Notes under the pieces: model-generated
The model's database searches: none
What the model was told of the DNA's origin: nothing
Seen by the model: only the letters and a program-made list of their open reading frames with translations
Assembly: GCF_000829905.1 (NCBI RefSeq)
Contig: NZ_CDPP01000004.1
Span: 210,001-274,000, forward strand
Direction of reading: 5' to 3'
DNA from: Beduini massiliensis
Lineage (GTDB): Bacteria; Bacillota_I; Bacilli_A; Erysipelotrichales; Coprobacillaceae
Length of the DNA stretch: 64,000 bases
Shown here: positions 25,232 to 33,229 of the stretch, piece after piece
Layout: every line of letters begins with the position of its first letter
Position numbering within the stretch: position 1 is the stretch's first letter
Position numbers and translations under genes: made by a program

Positions 25232-26995
25232 TTATCGCTTATCTAACTCTGCTTTTAAATTTTTTGCGACTTCTTTAGGTAAGATCTCTTCAAATTCCTC
25301 TAAAGAAGCTTCTTTCATCTTCTTCACACTCCCGAATTTACGCAGTAATTTCTTCTTACGGACTTCGCCGATTCCTTCAACCTCATCTAAGATTGAAGCA
25401 AATAAAGATTTTGAACGCACATTTTTATGGAAACTGATCGCATAGCGATGGACCTCATCCTGCATTCGCGTCAATAAATAAAACAACTGGCTTTTCCGGT
25501 CGATATCCACAGGGTCTCCGTTTTGGTCTAGCAATAAAGCGGTGGAATGCTTATCATCTTTGCTTAACCCACTGACATAAATATCCAAATTTAAGCTGTC
25601 TATGACTTCTTTTGCCGCTTTAATTTGCCCTTTACCCCCATCGACGATAATCAGATCCGGTTTTCTTAAACCGTCCATCAATACACGAAAATAACGACGA
25701 TAAACGACTTCTTTCATACTGGCATAGTCATCCGGTCCCTCAACCGTTTTAATTTTGAATTTGCGGTAATCGTTTTTAGAAGGTTTCCCCTCTACAAAGC
25801 AGACCATTCCGGCAACGGAATAACTTCCCTGAATGTTCGAGTTGTCAAACAATTCAATAACGGCTGGACGCTTAATATTTAAAGCCATTCCCAACTCATC
25901 GATTGCGGTGACATTTTTATTCTCGGCAGTTTCCATCAAAATAAATTTCTTTTCCAGCATTTCTTTAGCGTTGTCGCAAGCCATCTTCACAAGATCTGCT
26001 TTATTTCCTCGGGTTGGCTGCAATACTTTACACCCTAATACTTCTTCTAATAATTTAAGGTCATCCGATTTTGGCATCAAGATTTCTTTTGGCAAAGTGT
26101 TTTTCGCATAAAAATGAACAATAAAACTTGATAGTTCTTCTTCAATATCCCCATAAATGGGAACTAAATTAATATCACGCGCTAACAATTTTCCATTACG
26201 CATAAAGAAAATCTGTACACTTAAATACCCTTTATCCACATGATACCCGATAATATCACGGTCCACTTGATCATTAAACTGAACATGTTGTTTACTGGTG
26301 ACATGTTGGATATAACGAATCAGATCACGATATTCCTTCGCCTGTTCAAACTGCAATGTTTCACTTGCGGTCTGCATCTTTTCATGAAGATCACTGATAA
26401 TCTCTTTTACATCACCATTGATAAACTTGGTAATTTGAGTGGTCATCTCATTATAAGTTTCTTCATCTACTTCATTGATACATGGACCTAAACATTGATT
26501 TAAAGAATAATATAAACACGGTTTATTGGGAATATGATTGCATTTTCTTAACGGGTATAAGCGGTTCAGCAGCTTGTAAATCTCTCGAGCTGCTGTGGCA
26601 TCCGGGAAAGGTCCGAAGTATTTATTCTTTTTATCCTTTACATCACGAACGATCTTCAATCGCGGATGGCGCTCTTTAGTCATCTGGATATACGGATAAT
26701 AACTATTATCCATGAACATAATATTATACTTTGGCGTATAGTCCTTGATCAGGTTGATTTCCAAAAGCAAGGCTTCTTTTTCAGAATGGGTCACAATATA
26801 ATCAAAATCAACAATTTCACTTACAAGTTTCGTTGTCTTATAATTATGTACCCCCATAAAATAAGAAGAAACACGATTTTTTAGTTTTTTTGCCTTTCCC
26901 ACATAAATGATTGTTCCTTCACTGTCTTTCATCAGATAGCAGCCGGGTTCTAATGGGAGCAAGGCTAATTTTTGTTTAATCAACGTCGTACTCAT
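25232..26995 (-). CDS. uvrC: UvrABC excinuclease subunit UvrC
   Basis: A 587-residue nucleotide excision repair nuclease of usual length. N-terminal GIY-YIG domain (PGCYLMKDSEG, then IIYVGKAKKLKNRV), a Cys-containing linker (KCNHIPNKPC and CLGPC), a UVR/UvrB-binding motif near residue 200-230 (LQFEQAKEYRDLI), the C-terminal endonuclease domain (ELFDNSNIQGSYSVAGMVCF and LIIVDGGKGQIKAA) and a helix-hairpin-helix end (VEGIGEVRKKKLLRKFG). It follows mutS2 by eight bases, so the two repair genes are co-transcribed. Confidence 0.97.
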   Translation of the reverse strand: MSTTLIKQKLALLPLEPGCYLMKDSEGTIIYVGKAKKLKNRVSSYFMGVHNYKTTKLVSEIVDFDYIVTHSEKEALLLEINLIKDYTPKYNIMFMDNSYYPYIQMTKERHPRLKIVRDVKDKKNKYFGPFPDATAAREIYKLLNRLYPLRKCNHIPNKPCLYYSLNQCLGPCINEVDEETYNEMTTQITKFINGDVKEIISDLHEKMQTASETLQFEQAKEYRDLIRYIQHVTSKQHVQFNDQVDRDIIGYHVDKGYLSVQIFFMRNGKLLARDINLVPIYGDIEEELSSFIVHFYAKNTLPKEILMPKSDDLKLLEEVLGCKVLQPTRGNKADLVKMACDNAKEMLEKKFILMETAENKNVTAIDELGMALNIKRPAVIELFDNSNIQGSYSVAGMVCFVEGKPSKNDYRKFKIKTVEGPDDYASMKEVVYRRYFRVLMDGLRKPDLIIVDGGKGQIKAAKEVIDSLNLDIYVSGLSKDDKHSTALLLDQNGDPVDIDRKSQLFYLLTRMQDEVHRYAISFHKNVRSKSLFASILDEVEGIGEVRKKKLLRKFGSVKKMKEASLEEFEEILPKEVAKNLKAELDKR

Positions 26996-27003
26996 GGCTT
27001 CTC

Positions 27004-29322
27004 CTATTCAAAATATACTAATGTGGCACCCAGACCGCCTTCGTTAGGTCCGCCGTCTCGGTAAGACACAACATTCTTATTACGATCTAACATCTTACGA
27101 ACTCCGTTTCTTAATACACCGGTGCCCATTCCATGAATGATGCGGACATGCGGATAATTGCTTACGAGTGCATCATCCAGGAACTTATCAACTAATCGCA
27201 TAGCTTCTTCGTAACGCATACCGATAATATTTAATTCATATTGACCGCTGCCAACCTTTTTCAATGATTTTCGATTTGCTTTCATTTTTGGTTTAACGGC
27301 TTTGCCTAAATATTGCACTTCATTTTGCTGAAGCTGCATTTTTAATCCTCCAAGAGAAATGGTTAGCTGACCGTTTTTAGCGACTGCGGTTACTTCTCCT
27401 TCACGGTTAACTGAAAGAATCTTTACTCGATCTCCAACAACAAAATCATGTTTTTCATCACTGACTAATTTCACTTGCGGATCGATATGTTTCATTTCAT
27501 CTAATTGATGACGAGCATCGATCACAACATGCATTTTCACATCTTTTGCCTGTTCCTTTAAATCATCTAAAATAAGCTGAACATTCTCTTTGGCTTCTTC
27601 GATCAGCTGATTTGCTTCTTCTTTTGCTTCCTTCAGCAATTTTTCTTTCTCTTGTTCAATCTTTGCAAGCTGCTGCTGAAGTTGCTTTTCCAGCTGTTTA
27701 TGATAAGCAATCGATTCATTAAGATGTTCCTGGAGCTGACGATTATTTTCTAATTCCATTTCCAAACTCTCTAATAAATGATCCTGTTTAGACATGCTTT
27801 CTTCTTTTATAGCACGGGCAGAAGCCACGATATGATCGTTTAAACCTAAACGTGTTGAAATCTCAAAGGCATAGGACTGACCAATCAAACCTGTTAATAA
27901 ATGATAGGTCGGACTCATGGTATCTAAATCAAATTCCACACTGGCAAATAATACAAAAGGCTTTTCCTGTGCATATTTTTTCAACCCGGAATAATGGGTT
28001 GATGCTACTACATGACAATGATATCCATGCAGATAATCCAATACCGCTTGAGCAAGGCTTTCTCCTTCACGCGGGTCTGTTCCGCTCCCGATTTCATCGA
28101 TCAAAATCAAAGAATGGTGAGTGACTTCATTCGTGATCTCAACAATCTTTTTCATATGTGATGAAAATGTTGACAGTGACTGTTCGATGGATTGGTCATC
28201 CCCAAGATCACAGAAAATCTGATCATAAAAAGGGACTGTTGCTTCAATGGCGGGAATTGCCAACCCGGCTAAACTCATTAACGATAATAAACCAACTGTC
28301 TTTAAAGTAACCGTTTTCCCTCCGGTATTGCTTCCGGTAATTAAAAGCATCTCATGAGGAGCACTCATTTCAATATCGTTGGCGATGACCTTTGCCGGAT
28401 CGATTAAAGGATGACGTGCCTGTTTTAAAGACAAGTGATCATAATCTTCACTGATATGTGCAATTACTCCATCTATTGAAGCCGCATAGCTTCCTTTAGC
28501 GAACATAAAGTCCAACACTTTCAGCGTTTCCTGATTTGCGAGTAAAATCGCACTGTTCTCTTTGACCTTTTGTGACAATTCAAATAAGATGCGTTCTATT
28601 TCTCGTTGTTCCTTATTTTTTTCTTCCGTCAGCTGATTGTTCATCAACACAACACTCTCAGGTTCAATATAAGAGGTATGACTGGTAGAAGATTCTCCGT
28701 GAACGATCCCCTTGACATTGCCCTTACTAAGTGTTTTTACAGGTAGCACAAAGCGATCATTACGCATCGTTACGATGGCTTCACTTAAGTATTCCTTTTG
28801 ACTGCTTGCCAGTTGATTCATCTTGGCGTGAATTGAAGATTCAATATTGCGAATTTTCTTACGAATTGAATACAGAGCACTGGATGCATGGTCATTGACT
28901 TCCCCATCGTTGCCGATACAACGCTGGATCTCCTGCTGTAACGGTTTAATTTCTACCAATGTCTTAACTAATTCATCAAATAACGGCGTTGCCAGCTCGT
29001 GTTCCTCATGATACAGTAAAATGCTGTGTACAGCATCTAACGTTGCATTGATATCCATTAATTGCTGTGGATATAAAATACCATCCATGTTGGCTTTTTG
29101 ACACATTAAAGAAAGATCATGCAGTCCGCCTAATGGCAAACGCCCATAACTGAAAATCAAACGAATCGCCTCATCCGTTAAACGCAACTGATAAAGCAGT
29201 TCATTCTTATCTTCATACATAGCAAGCTCATTCACTAATTCTTTTCCTAATGAACAAGCGGTAAAGCCAAGTAACTGTTGTTTAATTTTATCAAACTCTA
29301 AAGTTTCTAATATATTTTTCAT
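27004..29322 (-). CDS. mutS2: Endonuclease MutS2
   Basis: A 772-residue MutS2 with the MutS core and ATPase (Walker A GSNTGGKT; Walker B LILIDEIGSGTDP), a long Gln/Glu/Lys-rich coiled coil (about residues 515-620), a KOW/SH3-like stretch (DFVVGDRVKI) and a C-terminal Smr nuclease domain with IHGMGTG. MutS2 in Firmicutes suppresses homologous recombination and rescues collided ribosomes. It lacks the mismatch-binding N-terminal domain of MutS, as expected. It follows cvpA by seven bases. Confidence 0.96.
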   Translation of the reverse strand: MKNILETLEFDKIKQQLLGFTACSLGKELVNELAMYEDKNELLYQLRLTDEAIRLIFSYGRLPLGGLHDLSLMCQKANMDGILYPQQLMDINATLDAVHSILLYHEEHELATPLFDELVKTLVEIKPLQQEIQRCIGNDGEVNDHASSALYSIRKKIRNIESSIHAKMNQLASSQKEYLSEAIVTMRNDRFVLPVKTLSKGNVKGIVHGESSTSHTSYIEPESVVLMNNQLTEEKNKEQREIERILFELSQKVKENSAILLANQETLKVLDFMFAKGSYAASIDGVIAHISEDYDHLSLKQARHPLIDPAKVIANDIEMSAPHEMLLITGSNTGGKTVTLKTVGLLSLMSLAGLAIPAIEATVPFYDQIFCDLGDDQSIEQSLSTFSSHMKKIVEITNEVTHHSLILIDEIGSGTDPREGESLAQAVLDYLHGYHCHVVASTHYSGLKKYAQEKPFVLFASVEFDLDTMSPTYHLLTGLIGQSYAFEISTRLGLNDHIVASARAIKEESMSKQDHLLESLEMELENNRQLQEHLNESIAYHKQLEKQLQQQLAKIEQEKEKLLKEAKEEANQLIEEAKENVQLILDDLKEQAKDVKMHVVIDARHQLDEMKHIDPQVKLVSDEKHDFVVGDRVKILSVNREGEVTAVAKNGQLTISLGGLKMQLQQNEVQYLGKAVKPKMKANRKSLKKVGSGQYELNIIGMRYEEAMRLVDKFLDDALVSNYPHVRIIHGMGTGVLRNGVRKMLDRNKNVVSYRDGGPNEGGLGATLVYFE

Positions 29323-29329
29323 AATGTTC

Positions 29330-30163
29330 CTATTCTACGATAATCTTATTATTGACAATATCCTTAATATCTTGCGGGATACCTGGAATATCCAATAATT
29401 CGTCGATTTGTTTTTTTGTTTCCTGATCGACTTTTACATCCTGTGCCTGCTCAATGTCACTGCGATAGCTTTCGACTAGATCCGTCACATCCTGTGGAGT
29501 CACTAATCCCATACTCTGGGCACTATTGATCATTGTTTTTAAAGTAGACAATGAATTTTTATCCAGTTTATCTAATGAAAAAGATGAAAAGTCTAAATTC
29601 TTTGTTAGATTGTAAGTATCACTTAATGCATTTAATTGTTTGCTTGCTTCCGGCACTAAGTTTAAAATATGACTGGCAATCGTGGAATTCCCAATGATGC
29701 TGCTTCCGTCTTTAACAAACGGCATCATCATGACACATAAGGCAATAAAAGCAAAAATCAAGCCTTCGATCAAGCTTAAAGCACTTCCTAAAATACCATC
29801 GATAAAACGGCTGAATGCCAATGTATCAATCAAACGTTTGATCGTATTGCGGAATACAAACAAGATCACCACTTTTAATATCATAAAAATAATGAATAAA
29901 ATAATAAAAGCAATCACCTGATAAATAAGGGGATAGAATCCTTTTAATACCTCACTGATTGCTCCGTTTGATATACGAATTTGAAAAGTGAATAATAAAG
30001 AGATTGGCTTAGATAGTATAAAGGCGAGAAAAAATGCCAGAATACTTAATATGAATGAAAAGAAACGTGTAGTAAACCCCCGAAAATATCCTACTACCAT
30101 ACTAATGAATAAAAAACCTATGACAATAATATCCAAAATAAATGATGGATTTAAGTTACCCAT
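29330..30163 (-). CDS. CvpA-family membrane protein
   Basis: A 277-residue protein with four N-terminal transmembrane helices (for example FILDIIVIGFLFISMVVGYF and AFIILFIIFMILKVVILFVF) and the RFIDGILGSALSLIEGLIFAF segment typical of CvpA/YshB proteins, followed by a hydrophilic, mostly helical tail of about 100 residues (QDVTDLVESYRSDIEQAQD). The family is needed for colicin V production in E. coli, but its general role is unclear. Start 30163 follows GAGGTGATTTAT. It is first in the cvpA-mutS2-uvrC operon, divergent from the RNase HIII-like gene, as in many Bacilli. Confidence 0.85.
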   Translation of the reverse strand: MGNLNPSFILDIIVIGFLFISMVVGYFRGFTTRFFSFILSILAFFLAFILSKPISLLFTFQIRISNGAISEVLKGFYPLIYQVIAFIILFIIFMILKVVILFVFRNTIKRLIDTLAFSRFIDGILGSALSLIEGLIFAFIALCVMMMPFVKDGSSIIGNSTIASHILNLVPEASKQLNALSDTYNLTKNLDFSSFSLDKLDKNSLSTLKTMINSAQSMGLVTPQDVTDLVESYRSDIEQAQDVKVDQETKKQIDELLDIPGIPQDIKDIVNNKIIVE

Positions 30164-30254
30164 ATAAATCACCTCTTAAAGTATTGTAACAAATTAAATT
30201 TATGCTGTCAAAAAGGTTGAAAAAGTGTTATAATTAGGCTAGGAGGCGAATGAA

Positions 30255-31154
30255 ATGGATCCTATTGTCATTGTCACAAATGAGACTGCTTTAGAAAAAA
30301 TGAAGAAATTCTATGATAGCCAAATGATAGATAGTAATGAGTCAAACATTATTTTTTCTGCACAAACAGTTGGATGTCATATCGTCTGTTATGAAAACCT
30401 TCAGGTTGAATTTGCAGGGAACAATGCTTTGATCGAAGCGAGCCGTTGGGAAAAGATCGATCATCCTAACAAAGAGACAGATCAGGAAGGATTATTCTTG
30501 CAAAGTCATATCGGTGCGGCGGAAGTTGGTTCCGGAGATTATTTCGGCCCAATGTGTATTGTAGCCTGTTACGTCGATGAAAGAGATATCGATTGGTTAA
30601 AATCTATCGATATACACCATCCGCAGTCCTTAACCGATCAGGAAATTGTAGCAAAAGCAAAAGCAATTAAAGACCGTATGATTTACAGTCTTTTACTTTT
30701 GGATAATGCTCATTACAATAATGCGATCAGTCACGGAACGAATCAAGCAACATTAAAGGCGCAGCTTCATAATCAAGCGATTACAAATGTGATGCAAAAA
30801 CTTCAACAACCGGTTGAAACAAAAGTCATCGAGCAGTTTGTTTCAAGCAAGACCTATTTCAATTATTTAAAAAATGAAGTCGTAGTCGTTAAAGATCTTA
30901 TCTTTGAGGAAAATGCTCAGCTTAAATATTTAGCAGTAGGCTGCTCGTACATTTTAGCCAAGTATGCATATCTGCAATACTATACAAATATGTGCAAGAG
31001 CTTAAAAATCAAACTTCCACGTGGTACCGGTGCCAATGTAGACGTTGTTGGTGCGCAGATTATTAAAAATTATGGGGAAAGAATGCTCGTTAAAGTAGGT
31101 AAATTACATCTTACCAACACGAAAAGAATGAAAGAGCTAGTAAACAAGGAATAG
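30255..31154 (+). CDS. rnhC: RNase HIII-like protein with altered active site
   Basis: A 299-residue protein covering the full RNase HIII length: N-terminal TBP-like domain (about 1-75, with NNALIEASRWEKI) and RNase H fold. The sequence follows RNase HIII closely (GSGDYFGPMCIV, LHNQAIT, KLHLTNTKRMKE), but catalytic acids differ. The usual SDEVGTGD reads AAEVGSGD (Ala89 for Asp; Glu90 kept), the IDQF Asp is Glu193, and the Glu of the KAE segment is Gln222. The DSKNL motif is also lost. It is therefore probably inactive or strongly altered, perhaps keeping hybrid binding. AGGAGGCGA precedes ATG. The place beside cvpA is the normal one for rnhC. Confidence 0.82.
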   Translation: MDPIVIVTNETALEKMKKFYDSQMIDSNESNIIFSAQTVGCHIVCYENLQVEFAGNNALIEASRWEKIDHPNKETDQEGLFLQSHIGAAEVGSGDYFGPMCIVACYVDERDIDWLKSIDIHHPQSLTDQEIVAKAKAIKDRMIYSLLLLDNAHYNNAISHGTNQATLKAQLHNQAITNVMQKLQQPVETKVIEQFVSSKTYFNYLKNEVVVVKDLIFEENAQLKYLAVGCSYILAKYAYLQYYTNMCKSLKIKLPRGTGANVDVVGAQIIKNYGERMLVKVGKLHLTNTKRMKELVNKE

Positions 31155-31173
31155 CCAATGGCTATTCCTTTAT
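31146..31173. terminator. Bidirectional terminator between rnhC-like gene and comEB
   Basis: A perfect 11-base stem AAGGAATAGCC / GGCTATTCCTT with an AAT loop lies across the two convergent stop codons. Confidence 0.7.
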
Positions 31174-31629
31174 AATTATATCAAAAGGCGGCATCTTTGT
31201 GTATTTGACACCGGCAGCATCCAACATCCGCTTTGCCGCAAGGTCACTGCTTGTCCCCGCATATTTTTCATCTTCATAAATAATTTCTTTGATTCCGCTT
31301 TGAATGATGGCTTTCGTACATTCATGACAAGGGAATAAAGAAACATAGATTTTACAATTTTTTAAATCTTGTGTACTGTTTAAGATCGCATTTAATTCCG
31401 CATGAACCACATAAGGATATTTTGTCTTTTCTAAATCACCGTCACGTGCTTCCCAAGGAAATTCGTCATCTTCACATCCCCAAGGCAGTCCATTATAGCC
31501 AACACCGACAATTTTCTTATCTGTGTTGACAATACAAGCACCGACTTGTGTATTCGGATCTTTTGAACGAAACGCCGAAAGCTTAGCGACACCCATAAAA
31601 TATTCATCCCAGCTAATTACTTTGCTCAT
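31162..31629 (-). CDS. comEB: dCMP deaminase (ComEB type)
   Basis: A 155-residue zinc-dependent deaminase making dUMP from dCMP for thymidylate synthesis. Zinc motifs are HAELNAIL and PCHEC; the N-terminal part has WDEYFMGVAKLSAFRSKD and GYNGLPWG for nucleotide binding. Start 31629 follows AGAGGTG; an earlier GTG is inside that site. It is a single gene convergent with the RNase HIII-like gene. In Bacillus the homologue lies in the comE operon, but no competence genes are seen here. Confidence 0.93.
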   Translation of the reverse strand: MSKVISWDEYFMGVAKLSAFRSKDPNTQVGACIVNTDKKIVGVGYNGLPWGCEDDEFPWEARDGDLEKTKYPYVVHAELNAILNSTQDLKNCKIYVSLFPCHECTKAIIQSGIKEIIYEDEKYAGTSSDLAAKRMLDAAGVKYTKMPPFDIIIKE

Positions 31630-31676
31630 CTTCCTCACCTCTTATTCTAGTTATATCACAACTTAATGATTATGCA

Positions 31677-31716
31677 AGAAAAAAACTAAGAAATGATTAA
31701 TCATGCTTTCTTAGTT
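31677..31716 (-). terminator. Intrinsic terminator after rluD
   Basis: AACTAAGAAA / TTTCTTAGTT (ten-base stem, 13-base loop) followed on the minus strand by TTTTTTTC. It overlaps the rluD stop codon and closes the ileS-lspA-rluD region. Confidence 0.75.
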
Positions 31717-32617
31717 CTTTTAATTTTTCTTCAAATTCTTTTGGCAGTTCTGCCTCGAATGTCATCACTTCATTGGTCGTTGGATGAACAAATCCCAATG
31801 TTTTTGCGTGCAGATATTGTCCAAAGGAATGGTCATCACGGCGATACCCATATTTAGGATCCCCATAGACCGGATGATCGATAAATGCCATATGCACCCT
31901 GATCTGATGTGTGCGCCCGGTTTCCAAGCGACATTCAATCAAAGTTAAATCCTCTTTTTCAAAGCGTTCAAGCACTCTGAAATTTGTGCGTGCCTGTTTA
32001 GAATTATGATCTGTGACAGTCATTTTCTGACGATCTTTCGTATCACGACCGATTGGAGCATCAATCGTCCCGAATTCATGAGCGATATTCCCATGCACTA
32101 AAGCGATATAGCTTCTTTCCACACTATGCTCACGCAGCTGATCGCTCAAATGATGATGTGCCTTATCATTTTTAGCGACCATCAATAATCCGCTGGTTTC
32201 CTTATCGATACGATGTACGATTCCCGGACGAATGACACCGTTAATTCCAGATAAATCCTGACAATGATAAAGCAAAGCATTCACTAATGTTCCGCTGGTC
32301 ACGCCTACTGAAGGATGCACGATCATCCCATTGGGTTTATTAATAACAATGACATCTGTATCTTCATAAACCACTTCCAAAGGAATATCTTCTGGCAGAA
32401 TTTCCATCTCTTTATCTTCCGGCAATTCGATTTCAATTAAATCTTCTTGTTGTACTTTATAACTGTTTTTTTCCGTTTTCCCATTTACCAGCACTAACCC
32501 CTCATTAATAAACTGCTGAATACGAGTACGGGTCAATTCCGGCAGCATCATGGCTAAGTATTTATCTAAACGGCTTCCGACATCTGCAGCTTCTACGATT
32601 TTCTCGATTGTCTCCAT
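31697..32617 (-). CDS. rluD: RluD-family 23S rRNA pseudouridine synthase
   Basis: A 306-residue enzyme with an N-terminal S4 RNA-binding domain (RLDKYLAMMLPELTRTRIQQ) and an RluA-type catalytic domain. The catalytic motif is HRIDKETSGLLMVAKN. Typical RGxHQIRVH-like TGRTHQIRVH follows. It is the YlyB-type member found after lspA in Bacillus. Its first 25 bases overlap the end of lspA, so they are translationally coupled; AGAGGAG precedes the start. Confidence 0.95.
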   Translation of the reverse strand: METIEKIVEAADVGSRLDKYLAMMLPELTRTRIQQFINEGLVLVNGKTEKNSYKVQQEDLIEIELPEDKEMEILPEDIPLEVVYEDTDVIVINKPNGMIVHPSVGVTSGTLVNALLYHCQDLSGINGVIRPGIVHRIDKETSGLLMVAKNDKAHHHLSDQLREHSVERSYIALVHGNIAHEFGTIDAPIGRDTKDRQKMTVTDHNSKQARTNFRVLERFEKEDLTLIECRLETGRTHQIRVHMAFIDHPVYGDPKYGYRRDDHSFGQYLHAKTLGFVHPTTNEVMTFEAELPKEFEEKLKELRKHD

Positions 32618-33096
32618 TGTTTTAACTCCTCTTCAAAAGTATCTAATATAATTAAAAATACCCCTAATACGATACAAATATCCGCAATATTGAAAATAGG
32701 GAAATCATAGCCAAAGATAATCAGATCGACAAAGTCACGAACGAATCCCAACATAATACGATCCATACAATTTCCAATAGCTCCGGCAATGACTAATGCA
32801 AAACCAAAACGGGCGAATTTATCTTCCGGTTTCGTTTTAAAGAAAAAGTATCCTAAAGCCCCTACTGCAACGACAGCCGCAATCACAAAGATCCACGTAT
32901 GTCCTTCAAATAAAGACCATGCTCCTCCATAGTTTGTCATGTATGTAAAATAGAAAAAACGATCGATTACTTTTACTCCGGTTCCCCCAAAAGGCAGTAC
33001 GGATTGGGCAATGATCTTCGTGATCTGATCTAAAACAATCATGACCACAATAAAAATCGGGTATATCACTAGTTCTGTTTTTTTGAATTTATTCAT
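32593..33096 (-). CDS. lspA: Lipoprotein signal peptidase LspA
   Basis: A 167-residue type II signal peptidase with four transmembrane helices. The active-site aspartates are in GNCMDRIMLGFVRDFVDLI and NIADICIVLG, and the conserved Asn/Gly segment reads NYGGAWSLFEG. It cuts prolipoproteins such as the one encoded at 18411. It starts after AAGGTGAT and overlaps rluD. A terminator lies between ileS and this gene, so lspA may have its own promoter. Confidence 0.95.
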   Translation of the reverse strand: MNKFKKTELVIYPIFIVVMIVLDQITKIIAQSVLPFGGTGVKVIDRFFYFTYMTNYGGAWSLFEGHTWIFVIAAVVAVGALGYFFFKTKPEDKFARFGFALVIAGAIGNCMDRIMLGFVRDFVDLIIFGYDFPIFNIADICIVLGVFLIILDTFEEELKQWRQSRKS

Positions 33097-33194
33097 TTTA
33101 TCACCTTATAACATTATACAAGTTTTGAGCGATAATGCAAATACTTAAAGAAAAAGCTGTGATTCTTTCATTTTATAGGCTATCATTTCTCAAG

Positions 33195-33223
33195 CAAAAA
33201 GAGGATATGAATTCATATCCTCT
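33195..33223 (-). terminator. Intrinsic terminator after ileS
   Basis: A perfect palindrome GAGGATATGAATTCATATCCTC (given here as the 22 bases at 33201-33222; arms GAGGATATGAA / TTCATATCCTC) followed by TTTTTGC on the minus strand. Confidence 0.8.
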
Positions 33224-33229
33224 CCGTTT

